A stretch of 5,760 bases of DNA from Alphaproteobacteria bacterium. Lineage in GTDB: Bacteria; Pseudomonadota; Alphaproteobacteria; Micropepsales; Micropepsaceae. Below, in pieces: positions 1 to 5,760 of the stretch. Each line of letters starts with the position of its first letter. Position 1 is the stretch's first letter. The position numbers were made by a program, and so were the translations under genes. The stretch covers positions 1-5,760 of the forward strand of contig CANGRN010000120.1 of NCBI GenBank assembly GCA_947455695.1. The letters are read 5' to 3'. The notes beneath the pieces are model-generated. The model did no database searches. It was not told the DNA's origin and worked only from the letters and a program-made list of their open reading frames with translations.

Positions 1-588
1 ATCCAGGCTGGCGGCGGCGCCCGCGCCGCTGTCGAAGGCCGAGGCCAGGCGCGCCCCGGTATCGCCGCGCGCCAGCACCAATCCGACCGCAACGGCGATC
101 AGCAGATACCAGCGCAACCCTTGCGGATCGCGCGCCGCGATTCCGGTGCGGGGCAGGCCGATGCGGAATTTCTGCGGCAAGGATCGGGCGCGGTGCAATT
201 CCCACAGGGCGCGCGCCACCGGATCATCGCCCACCAGCACGTCATCGCGTTCCGAGATGGGCCGGTGCGCCAGCCCGCTGTCGCGCTCCAGCCGCCGGGC
301 CGCGTCCAGGTTGCGGGGCCAGGCGAAATTCTCGAAGCCGTCGTAAAGCGCCAGGGCGCCCGCCGTGATGGTGGCGGCCAGCAGCAATGCCTGAATTGGC
401 CAGGGGATGAAGGCGAAAATGCCGGTCAGGGCCAGGGCAAGGTAAAAGCCGAAGAACCCAAAAGCCGGCCACAGAAGCGGCAGCAACCGCTCGATCGCCA
501 GCACGCCGCGCGCAAGCGCGACGCGCCGCTCCAGCGGATTAGCTGGAAAGCCAGTCGGGAATGCGGTCCTTGGCGATGAGGTCGGCAT
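1..588 (-). CDS. DUF4175 / TIGR02302-like membrane protein, N-terminal part (3' end outside window)
   Basis: An open frame of 196 codons runs off the left edge with no stop. The ATG at 588-586 is the first start after an in-frame TAA at 606-604. No other GTG or TTG precedes the conserved NPLERRV block at residues 17-23, so this start is well constrained. It places the start 50 nt inside lysA, with a purine-rich AGAGAGA just upstream as a possible ribosome site. Hydrophobic segments lie at about residues 36-60, 65-82 and 158-173. Between the last two is a soluble stretch with ERDD (113-116) and DPVARALWELHRAR (122-135), which resembles the N-terminal region of the TIGR02302/DUF4175 family as I remember it. 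Family members are usually several hundred residues, so most of the protein is missing here. The function is unknown. Position after lysA matches the usual alphaproteobacterial context. Family assignment is fairly sure and function is not. Confidence 0.8.
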   Translation of the reverse strand, partial: MPTSSPRTAFPTGFPANPLERRVALARGVLAIERLLPLLWPAFGFFGFYLALALTGIFAFIPWPIQALLLAATITAGALALYDGFENFAWPRNLDAARRLERDSGLAHRPISERDDVLVGDDPVARALWELHRARSLPQKFRIGLPRTGIAARDPQGLRWYLLIAVAVGLVLARGDTGARLASAFDSGAGAAASLD

Positions 589-1807
589 ACGTCTCTCTGG
601 GCCTTACGATGCCCCATTGTTCGCCGTGAACCAAGACTTCCGGCACCCGCGGCCGGGCATTGTAATCGCCCGCCATCACCGCGCCATAGGCGCCGGCCGA
701 CAGGATCGCCACAAGATCGCCGCTTTTGAGTTCCGGCAGCGGCCGGCTTGAGGCGAAAAGATCGGATGTCTCGCACACCGGCCCCACCACGTCATAACGC
801 GGGCGCGGGGAACCCACCTTGGGTTCCGTCACCGCCACGATCTCGTGATGGGCTTCGTACATGGCTGGACGGATCAGGTCGTTCATGCCCGCATCGATAA
901 TGAGAAAGTCCTTGGCCTCGCCCTTCTTGACGTAGATCACTTTGCTGACCAGCACGCCGGCATTGGCGGCGATCAGCCGGCCCGGCTCGAAGGACAGGGT
1001 GCAGCCCAGATCCTTGGTCACCCGCGCCACCATGGCGCCATAGACGCTGGGGTCGGGCGGCGGCATGTTGCTGTTCTCGTACGGCACGCCCAATCCGCCG
1101 CCCAGGTCCAGGCGGGTGATATTGTGGCCGTCGCCGCGCAAGGTGCCGACGAATTCGCGCACGCGGGTGAAGGCGGTCTCGAACGGTTCCAGTTCCGTGA
1201 TCTGGCTGCCGATATGCACATCCACGCCGACGATCTCGATGCCCGCCATCCTGGCGGCATGCGCATAGGCTTCACGGGCGCGGCTGAAGGGAATGCCGAA
1301 CTTTGTCTCCGCCGTGCCGGTGGTGATCTTGGCATGGGTCTTGGCGTCCACATCGGGATTGACGCGCAAGGTGACGGGCGCGCGCTTGCCCAGCGACCGC
1401 GCGACCTCATCCAGTGCCGCCAGCTCCGGCTCGCTTTCGACATTGAACTGATAGATGCCGGCCTCGAGGGCGCTGCGCATTTCGTCTTTGGTCTTGCCGA
1501 CGCCGGAGAACACGATCTTGCCGGCGGGGATGCCCGCCGCCAGCGCCTTGGCCAGCTCGCCGCCCGACACCACATCGGCGCCCGCGCCCAGCTGGGCCAG
1601 GGTCTTCAGCACCGCCAGATTGTCATTGGCCTTGATGGCATAGGCCACCAGCGACCCGGTGGGCACGGCCTCCACGAACACCTTGTAGTGCCGCGCAAAG
1701 GTGGCGGTGGAATAGCAATAGAAAGGCGTGCCGACTTTTTCCGCCAGCAGGTCCAGCCGCACGCCTTCCGCGCACAGCACGCCGTCCTTGTATTGAAAAT
1801 GGTTCAA
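539..1807 (-). CDS. lysA: diaminopimelate decarboxylase, TTG start
   Basis: This is a PLP-dependent fold-III decarboxylase that converts meso-diaminopimelate to L-lysine and CO2, the last step of lysine synthesis in the cytoplasm. At 422 residues it has normal length. Visible motifs are AYAIKAN with the PLP lysine K59, HIGSQ with H198, the glycine loop GGGLG (236-240), EPGR (274-277) that holds the cofactor phosphate, GPVCETSD (342-349) with the active-site C345, and YGAVM (374-378). The start is TTG (1807-1805): it yields the family-typical MNHFQYKDGV opening, and the next Met is residue 110. The start directly abuts the TAA of the preceding lipoprotein gene in the same frame. Only a weak GGGA ribosome site lies about 6 nt upstream, so translation is probably coupled to the upstream gene. 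Its 3' end overlaps the start of the DUF4175 gene by 50 nt. Function is very secure and the start is likely. Confidence 0.97.
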   Translation of the reverse strand: MNHFQYKDGVLCAEGVRLDLLAEKVGTPFYCYSTATFARHYKVFVEAVPTGSLVAYAIKANDNLAVLKTLAQLGAGADVVSGGELAKALAAGIPAGKIVFSGVGKTKDEMRSALEAGIYQFNVESEPELAALDEVARSLGKRAPVTLRVNPDVDAKTHAKITTGTAETKFGIPFSRAREAYAHAARMAGIEIVGVDVHIGSQITELEPFETAFTRVREFVGTLRGDGHNITRLDLGGGLGVPYENSNMPPPDPSVYGAMVARVTKDLGCTLSFEPGRLIAANAGVLVSKVIYVKKGEAKDFLIIDAGMNDLIRPAMYEAHHEIVAVTEPKVGSPRPRYDVVGPVCETSDLFASSRPLPELKSGDLVAILSAGAYGAVMAGDYNARPRVPEVLVHGEQWGIVRPRETYADLIAKDRIPDWLSS

Positions 1808-1951
1808 TTAACGTCCCAGAGGATAAGGGGGCTTTGAAGGATTCTGTTCGTCGCGCGGAGTGGTCTGGCCATTGGGCTTTATCAGGTCGTTCTTCACGCC
1901 ACAGCCCGTGAGCGCAATCGCCACGGCAGTCAGGATGATCAGCTTTCTCAT
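1808..1951 (-). CDS. small LptM-like lipoprotein between argH and lysA
   Basis: This 47-residue protein has a short basic N-terminus (MRK), a hydrophobic core and a lipobox L14-T15-G16-C17, so signal peptidase II should cleave before C17 and leave a lipidated peptide of about 31 residues. Residue +2 after the cysteine is Gly, not Asp, which favours outer-membrane sorting by the enterobacterial rule. The text after the cysteine, [12 protein letters not shown], resembles the CGxKGPLYxP pattern of the LptM/YifL family (LPS translocon maturation factor in E. coli, encoded near dapF), but NDLI replaces GPLY. The tail is polar and proline-rich. Start choice is well supported: the ATG overlaps the argH stop as ATGA, with a good GGGGAG ribosome site 7 nt upstream. 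Its stop TAA is immediately followed by the lysA TTG. Lipoprotein nature is firm; LptM function is an inference from motif and position. Confidence 0.85.
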   Translation of the reverse strand: MRKLIILTAVAIALTGCGVKNDLIKPNGQTTPRDEQNPSKPPYPLGR

Positions 1952-3330
1952 TTGAGAACTCCCCGCCAGTGGTTGAGCTGCTCCTTCACCCGCGCCGGCG
2001 CGGTGCCGCCCAGGCTCATGCGCGAATTCACGGATGCGTCCAGGGACAGCACCTTGAACACTTCCTCGGTGATGGCGGGCTCGATGGTCTGCATCTCCGC
2101 AAGTGCCAGCTTTTCCAGCGTGACACCCTTGTCCTCGGCCAGCTTCACGATGGAGCCGGAAATGTGATGCGCCTCGCGGAACGGCTTTTTCAGCACCCGC
2201 ACCACCCAGTCCGCCAGGTCGGTGGCGGTGGGAAAGCCCGCCACGCAGGCGGCGCGCATCGCTTCGGGCTGCGCCGTCAGGTCGGCCATCATCGCCGCCA
2301 TGGCGGCGAGGCAAAGCTCCAGCGTGTCGGCGGCGTCGAACACCCGTTCCTTGTCTTCCTGCAGGTCGGTGCCATAGGTCAGCACCAAACCCTTGACCAC
2401 GGTGGCTAGCGCCACGAAGTCGCCAAGCACGCGGCCGGTCTTGCCGCGCACCAGTTCGGCGGCGTCGGGATTGCGCTTCTGCGGCATGATGGACGAGCCG
2501 GTGGTGAAGGCGTCCGACAATTTCACAAAGCCGAAGGCCGGCGTGGACCATTGCACCAGCTCGCCCGCCAGCCGTGACAAATGCACGGCGGCGATGGTGC
2601 AGGCGGCCAGATACTCCAGCGCGAAGTCGCGCGCCGAGATGGCGTCCATGGAATTGCGCATCGGCCGGATGAAGCCCAGGCTCTTGGCGGTGGCGTCGCG
2701 GTCGATGGGGAACGACGTGCCGGCCAGCGCCGCGGCGCCCAGCGGGGATTCGTTCAGCCGCTTCTTGGCGTCCTCGAAGCGGCCGCGGTCGCGCCCGAAC
2801 ATCTCGACATAGGCGAGCATGTGATGGCTGAAGGTGACGGGCTGCGCCACCTGCATGTGGGTGAAGCCCGGCATGATGGTGTCGGTGTGCTTTTCGGCTT
2901 GACCAAGCAAGGCCAGCTGCAGGGCTTTCAGGCCCGCATCGGCGCGCTCGCAGGCGGCGCGCACCCACAGCCGGAAATCGGTCACCACCTGGTCGTTGCG
3001 CGAACGGGCGGTGTGCAGCCGGCCCGCCACCGGGCCGATCAGCTCCGCCAGCCGGGATTCGATATTGAGATGGATGTCTTCCAGTTCGCGCTTGAAGACG
3101 AACTTTCCCTCGGCGAGTTCCTTTTCGATGGCCGTCAGGCCGTCCAGGATCTTCAGCCCGTCATCCTTGGCAATGATGCCTTCGCTGGCCAGCATGCGGC
3201 AATGCGCCCGCGACCCCGCGATATCCTCGGCGGCGAGGCGCTTGTCGAAATCGATCGAGGGGGTAATCTCCCTCATGATATCGGCGGGTCCGGACTGGAA
3301 ACGTCCGCCCCACATTTTGTTCGTGCTCAT
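1948..3330 (-). CDS. argH: argininosuccinate lyase
   Basis: This enzyme cleaves argininosuccinate to arginine and fumarate, the last step of arginine synthesis, as a cytoplasmic homotetramer of the fumarase/aspartase superfamily. Its 460 residues match the family length. It opens with the characteristic KMWGGRF (5-11). Conserved blocks follow: HTARSRNDQ (106-114), GFTHMQ (155-160) with T157-H158, and the superfamily signature [12 protein letters not shown] (278-289), which carries the catalytic serine on the mobile loop and the substrate-binding K285 and N287. The distal part, including [11 protein letters not shown] (318-328), is also intact. The ATG at 3330 has a GGAAG ribosome site about 5 nt upstream. 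It is the first gene of the operon and lies only 18 bp from the divergent tlpA-like start. Its stop overlaps the next start by 4 nt. No frameshift or missing motif was seen. Confidence 0.98.
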   Translation of the reverse strand: MSTNKMWGGRFQSGPADIMREITPSIDFDKRLAAEDIAGSRAHCRMLASEGIIAKDDGLKILDGLTAIEKELAEGKFVFKRELEDIHLNIESRLAELIGPVAGRLHTARSRNDQVVTDFRLWVRAACERADAGLKALQLALLGQAEKHTDTIMPGFTHMQVAQPVTFSHHMLAYVEMFGRDRGRFEDAKKRLNESPLGAAALAGTSFPIDRDATAKSLGFIRPMRNSMDAISARDFALEYLAACTIAAVHLSRLAGELVQWSTPAFGFVKLSDAFTTGSSIMPQKRNPDAAELVRGKTGRVLGDFVALATVVKGLVLTYGTDLQEDKERVFDAADTLELCLAAMAAMMADLTAQPEAMRAACVAGFPTATDLADWVVRVLKKPFREAHHISGSIVKLAEDKGVTLEKLALAEMQTIEPAITEEVFKVLSLDASVNSRMSLGGTAPARVKEQLNHWRGVLK

Positions 3331-3348
3331 CTTTTCTTCCGAAGGCCC
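3331..3348. promoter_or_regulatory. 18-bp divergent intergenic region with two ribosome binding sites
   Basis: The whole gap between the argH start (minus) and the tlpA-like start (plus) is 18 bp. Read on the minus strand it gives GGAAG (3340-3336) followed by AAAAG and the argH ATG. Read on the plus strand it gives GAAGG (3341-3345), then CCC and the tlpA ATG, a rather short spacing. The two sites are back to back and form a small inverted repeat, CTTC-C-GAAG. There is no room for a promoter, so both promoters must lie inside the opposing gene and the 5' ends of the two transcripts would be complementary. Confidence 0.7.
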
Positions 3349-3903
3349 ATGACCAAGAAAATCATCATCAGTCTGGCCGTGATCGTCGCGCTGGCAATGG
3401 GCATCCTATATGGGAAAGGCCTGCTTTCTGTCCATCAGGGGATCGAGCCGCCGCCGTCTCTGGCCGTGCTGGTGCTGGAAAAAGCCCCCAAACCCGCCCC
3501 GGCGGTGACTTTTGCCGACGGCAAGGGTGGCCGGCATGCGCTGGATGCATTCAAGGGCCGCTATGTGCTGCTGAACCTGTGGGCCACCTGGTGCGCGCCC
3601 TGTGTCAGCGAACTGCCGTCTCTGGCCCGCCTCCAGGCCCATGCGCCGGGCCTGCGGGTCCTGGCGATCAATGCCGACAGCACCAAGGTGGATGCCGGCG
3701 CTTTCCTGAAAAGCCATGGCGCCGGCACCCTGCCGGTCTATGTCGATTCCGATCGCATGCTGATGCGCAGCTTCGTGGTGCCGGGCCTGCCGACCACGGT
3801 GCTGATCGATCCGGATGGCAATGTGGTGGCGCGCGCGGAAGGTCCCGCGGAGTGGGCCTCGCCCGAGGCCGTCGCCTATTTCAAGAGAATTACCGGCAGC
3901 TAG
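3349..3903 (+). CDS. tlpA: TlpA-like membrane-anchored periplasmic thiol:disulfide oxidoreductase
   Basis: This 184-residue protein has a basic N-terminus (MTKK) and one hydrophobic segment at about residues 5-26. That segment most likely anchors a periplasmic thioredoxin domain in the inner membrane, since no signal peptidase site stands out. The domain begins around residue 45. It carries the family block [12 protein letters not shown] with active-site cysteines C82 and C85, and the cis-proline loop GLPTT with P148, followed by [10 protein letters not shown]. These are the only two cysteines. TlpA/ResA-type proteins act as periplasmic reductants; Bradyrhizobium TlpA serves copper-centre assembly of cytochrome oxidase. 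That role here is inference. The start ATG has GAAGG close upstream and a sensible signal-anchor. The frame stays open for several hundred bases further upstream, but that part is antisense to argH and not protein-like. It is convergent with hbd, with a 17-nt gap. Confidence 0.92.
   Translation: MTKKIIISLAVIVALAMGILYGKGLLSVHQGIEPPPSLAVLVLEKAPKPAPAVTFADGKGGRHALDAFKGRYVLLNLWATWCAPCVSELPSLARLQAHAPGLRVLAINADSTKVDAGAFLKSHGAGTLPVYVDSDRMLMRSFVVPGLPTTVLIDPDGNVVARAEGPAEWASPEAVAYFKRITGS
3405..3434 (-). promoter_or_regulatory. candidate sigma-70-type promoter for the argH operon, inside the tlpA-like gene
   Basis: On the minus strand TGGACA (3434-3429) and TATAGG (3410-3405) are separated by 18 nt. They match the TTGACA and TATAAT consensus at 5 of 6 and 4 of 6 positions. 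Transcription would begin near 3398, about 67 nt before the argH ATG. A promoter is required in this area because the intergenic gap is only 18 bp. The site lies in the relatively AT-rich codons around the end of the membrane anchor, where chance matches are more likely. The call is tentative. Confidence 0.3.
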
Positions 3904-3920
3904 AACCGCGCGGAGCGGAT

Positions 3921-4796
3921 CTATCTGGTCGGTACCGGGTGTTCGCCCCGATAGTCGTAGAAGCCGCGGCCGGTCTTGCGGCCCAGCCAGCCGGCTTCGA
4001 CATATTTCACCAGCAGCGGGCAGGGGCGGTACTTGGAATCCGCCAGGCCTTCATACAGCACCTGCATCACCGACAGGCAGGTATCCAGGCCGATGAAGTC
4101 GGCGAGCTGCAGCGGACCCATGGGATGGTTGGCGCCCAGCCGCATGGCGGTGTCGATCGCGTCCACATTGCCGACGCCTTCATACAGCGTATAGACCGCC
4201 TCGTTGATCATCGGCAGCAGGATGCGGTTGACGATGAAGGCGGGGAAATCTTCGGCGTAAGCGGCGGTCTTGCCCACGCGCTTGACGATCTCCAGCGCCG
4301 ACTGGAACGTGGAGTCATTGGTGGCGATGCCGCGGATCACTTCCACCAGCTGCATTACCGGCACCGGGTTCATGAAATGCAGGCCGATGAAATGCTCCGG
4401 CCGGTCGGTCGAGGCCGCCAGGCGCGTCACCGAGATGGATGAGGTGTTGGTGGCGATCAACGCGTTGGGCGAGATGCGCGTGCACAGGTCCTGGAAGATT
4501 TTCTTCTTGATGGCTTCGTCTTCGGTGGCCGCCTCGATCACCAGGTCGCGATCCTTCAGATCGTCCAATGTCGCGGTGACGCGGATACGGGCCAGGGCGG
4601 GCGCGATCTCTTCTTCCTTGATCAGGCCCTTGGCGGCTTGGCGCTGCATGTTCTTCTGCACCCGCTCGATGGCCTTGGACAGCGCATCCTTGTTGATGTC
4701 GTCCAGCACCACGTCATAGCCGGCCAGCGCCAGCACATGGGCGATGCCGGTGCCCATCTGGCCCGCGCCCACCACACCGATTTTCTCAACTGCCAT
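3921..4796 (-). CDS. hbd: NAD-dependent 3-hydroxybutyryl-CoA dehydrogenase
   Basis: The protein interconverts (S)-3-hydroxybutyryl-CoA and acetoacetyl-CoA, a step of short-chain beta-oxidation and butanoate metabolism. Its 291 residues match the single-function HBD/PaaH-type family; there is no fused hydratase. The N-terminal Rossmann domain has GAGQMG (10-15) and an acidic D32-D33 at the end of the second strand, as expected for NAD(H) preference. NTSS (117-120), GLHFMNPVP (138-146) with catalytic H140, its partner E152 and the FIVNRI block (187-192) with N190 complete the active site. The C-terminal helical domain contains [12 protein letters not shown] (227-238) and ends in the usual [11 protein letters not shown] (272-282). 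The ATG is 11 nt after the etfA stop, with AAGG about 8 nt upstream, so it is co-transcribed with etfA. A preference for longer acyl chains cannot be excluded from sequence alone. Confidence 0.95.
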   Translation of the reverse strand: MAVEKIGVVGAGQMGTGIAHVLALAGYDVVLDDINKDALSKAIERVQKNMQRQAAKGLIKEEEIAPALARIRVTATLDDLKDRDLVIEAATEDEAIKKKIFQDLCTRISPNALIATNTSSISVTRLAASTDRPEHFIGLHFMNPVPVMQLVEVIRGIATNDSTFQSALEIVKRVGKTAAYAEDFPAFIVNRILLPMINEAVYTLYEGVGNVDAIDTAMRLGANHPMGPLQLADFIGLDTCLSVMQVLYEGLADSKYRPCPLLVKYVEAGWLGRKTGRGFYDYRGEHPVPTR

Positions 4797-4807
4797 TTGG
4801 ATTGCCT

Positions 4808-5752
4808 TTACTTGTAGCCGCGTTTGGACAGTTCTTCGTCCAGCTCGGGGATAATCTTGAACAGGTCGCCCACCAGGCCGTAATCGGCCACCTGGAAGAT
4901 GGGGGCGTCCTCGTCCTTGTTGATGGCGACGATCTTGCGCGAGTCCTTCATGCCGGCCAGGTGCTGGATGGCGCCGGAAATGCCCACCGCGATGTACAGA
5001 TCGGGGGCCACGGCCTTGCCGGTCTGGCCGACCTGATAGTCATTGGGCACATAGCCCGCATCCACCGCGGCGCGGGATGCGCCCACGGCCGCATGCAGCT
5101 TGTCGGCGATGGAATCCAGCAGCTTGAAGTTTTCCGCCGAACCCAGCCCGCGCCCGCCGGAGATGACGATCTTGGCCGATGTCAGCTCGGGACGCTCGGA
5201 CTTGGACAGGGCTTCGCCGGCGAATTTGGAATGGCCGGAATCGGATGCGGCCGCGATCTTTTCGATGGCGGCGCTGCCGCCTTCCGCGGCGGCCGCGAAA
5301 GCGGTGGTGCGCACGGTGATGATCATCTTGCCCGCGGGCGCCTGCAAGGTCTCGATGGCATTACCGGCATAGATCGGCCGCTCGAACGTGTCGGGCGAAA
5401 TCACTTTCAGGATTTCGGAAATCTGGCCCACATCCAGCCTGGCGGCGACGCGCGGCAGGATGTTCTTTCCCGTCGTGGTGGCCGGCGCCAGGAGGGCGTC
5501 GTATTGGTCGGCCACGGACAGCAGCAGCGTTTCCATCGGCTCGGCCAGCTGTCGCGCATAGGAAGGCGCGTCTGCCAGCAAAACTTTCTCCACACCGGCG
5601 ATCCTGGCGGCGGCTTCGGCGACCGCGGCGCAATTCTCGCCCGCCACCAGCACATGCACCGGCGTAGAAATTTGCGCCGCGGCCGTCACCGTCTTGTGGG
5701 TGGCGTCCTTCAGCACGGCATTGTCATGTTCGGCGATCACCAGCGAAGCCAT
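4808..5752 (-). CDS. etfA: electron transfer flavoprotein alpha subunit
   Basis: This is the large, FAD-binding subunit of ETF. With EtfB it takes electrons from acyl-CoA and related dehydrogenases and passes them to ETF:ubiquinone oxidoreductase. The 314-residue length is typical of proteobacterial EtfA. The N-terminal domain (about 1-185) is the divergent adenine-nucleotide-hydrolase-like fold. The C-terminal FAD domain shows SGGRGLGS (198-205), [10 protein letters not shown] (224-233), the QVGQTGK segment (240-246), [12 protein letters not shown] (257-268) and the closing [20 protein letters not shown] (274-293), all hallmarks of the family. The ATG at 5752 overlaps the stop of the upstream gene as TGATG, the usual etfB-etfA coupling. 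Its ribosome site would lie mostly outside the window. hbd follows after 11 nt. Nothing suggests a bifurcating ETF, but that is decided mainly by EtfB, which is not visible. Confidence 0.97.
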   Translation of the reverse strand: MASLVIAEHDNAVLKDATHKTVTAAAQISTPVHVLVAGENCAAVAEAAARIAGVEKVLLADAPSYARQLAEPMETLLLSVADQYDALLAPATTTGKNILPRVAARLDVGQISEILKVISPDTFERPIYAGNAIETLQAPAGKMIITVRTTAFAAAAEGGSAAIEKIAAASDSGHSKFAGEALSKSERPELTSAKIVISGGRGLGSAENFKLLDSIADKLHAAVGASRAAVDAGYVPNDYQVGQTGKAVAPDLYIAVGISGAIQHLAGMKDSRKIVAINKDEDAPIFQVADYGLVGDLFKIIPELDEELSKRGYK

Positions 5753-5760
5753 CAGATGAC
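5752..5760 (-). CDS. etfB: last codons of the upstream gene, probably etfB (5' part outside window)
   Basis: Only three codons are visible: GTC ATC TGA, coding for Val-Ile-stop. The stop shares its A with the ATG of etfA (TGATG). A C-terminal Val-Ile fits many alphaproteobacterial EtfB proteins as I recall them, and etfB almost always precedes etfA. The identity rests on context, not on the few bases seen. Confidence 0.5.
   Translation of the reverse strand, partial: VI

Noticed and set aside
845..1837. A 330-codon open frame on the plus strand opposite lysA
   Set aside because: It is fully antisense to a secure lysA. The translation is rich in Ala, Gly, His, Gln and Arg with no recognisable domain, as expected from the mirror frame of a high-GC gene.
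1808..2968. A 386-codon minus-strand frame ending with the lipoprotein sequence
   Set aside because: Its first part is the out-of-frame reading of argH, rich in Arg, Ala and His. Only the last 47 codons, starting at the ATG with a good ribosome site and a lipobox, look like a protein.
3242..3269. TTGTCG and TAATCT spaced 16 nt on the plus strand, considered as the tlpA promoter
   Set aside because: The matches are poor (4 of 6 and 3 of 6) and lie within argH coding sequence. They are no better than chance, although a promoter must exist somewhere in this region.
2581..3348. A 5' extension of the tlpA-like frame, which stays open far upstream (440 codons in all)
   Set aside because: The extension is antisense to argH, has low-complexity shadow composition, and would bury the membrane anchor in the middle of the protein. 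The ATG at 3349 with GAAGG upstream gives a normal signal-anchor.
3921..3954. A possible hairpin (CTATC ... GATAG with an inner GGG/CCC) just after the tlpA-like stop, considered as a terminator
   Set aside because: The pairing is broken and partly conflicting, there is no T-run, and the bases are the coding 3' end of hbd.
1..5760. Mobile elements, CRISPR arrays, tRNA or rRNA genes, riboswitches, toxin-antitoxin or defence genes
   Set aside because: I read both strands and saw no repeats, transposase motifs, RNA signatures or anomalous composition. The genes are all conserved housekeeping types with uniform high-GC codon use.

Overview
The window is a gene-dense, high-GC stretch of ordinary housekeeping DNA, most likely from an alphaproteobacterium. 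The evidence is the gene order (tlpA-type thioredoxin divergent from argH, then a small lipoprotein, lysA and a DUF4175/TIGR02302 membrane protein). From memory this order is typical of Bradyrhizobium, Rhodopseudomonas and related alphaproteobacteria. The etfB-etfA-hbd neighbourhood fits the same group. Nothing here allows a genus-level call.

Layout, right to left on the minus strand. First come the last codons of a gene that fits etfB (5752-5760), then etfA (4808-5752) and a 3-hydroxybutyryl-CoA dehydrogenase (3921-4796). These form one tightly packed fatty-acid/butanoate electron-transfer operon. A single plus-strand gene, a membrane-anchored TlpA-like thioredoxin (3349-3903), runs convergently into the end of hbd and divergently from argH. 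A second minus-strand operon then follows: argH (1948-3330), a 47-residue LptM-like lipoprotein (1808-1951), lysA (539-1807) and the 5' part of a DUF4175 membrane protein (1-588, cut by the window edge).

The argH operon is strongly compressed. argH and the lipoprotein overlap by ATGA. The lipoprotein stop touches the TTG start of lysA in the same frame. The DUF4175 start lies 50 nt inside lysA. Together these suggest translational coupling of the last arginine step, the last lysine step and two envelope proteins. lysA consumes meso-diaminopimelate, which is also a peptidoglycan precursor, so the envelope link is plausible but inferred.

All intergenic gaps are 18 nt or shorter, so no stretch lacks a gene. 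I see no RNA gene, mobile element, CRISPR array or repeat family, and no convincing new system. The points worth a second look are gene-junction details and possible regulation inside coding sequence.
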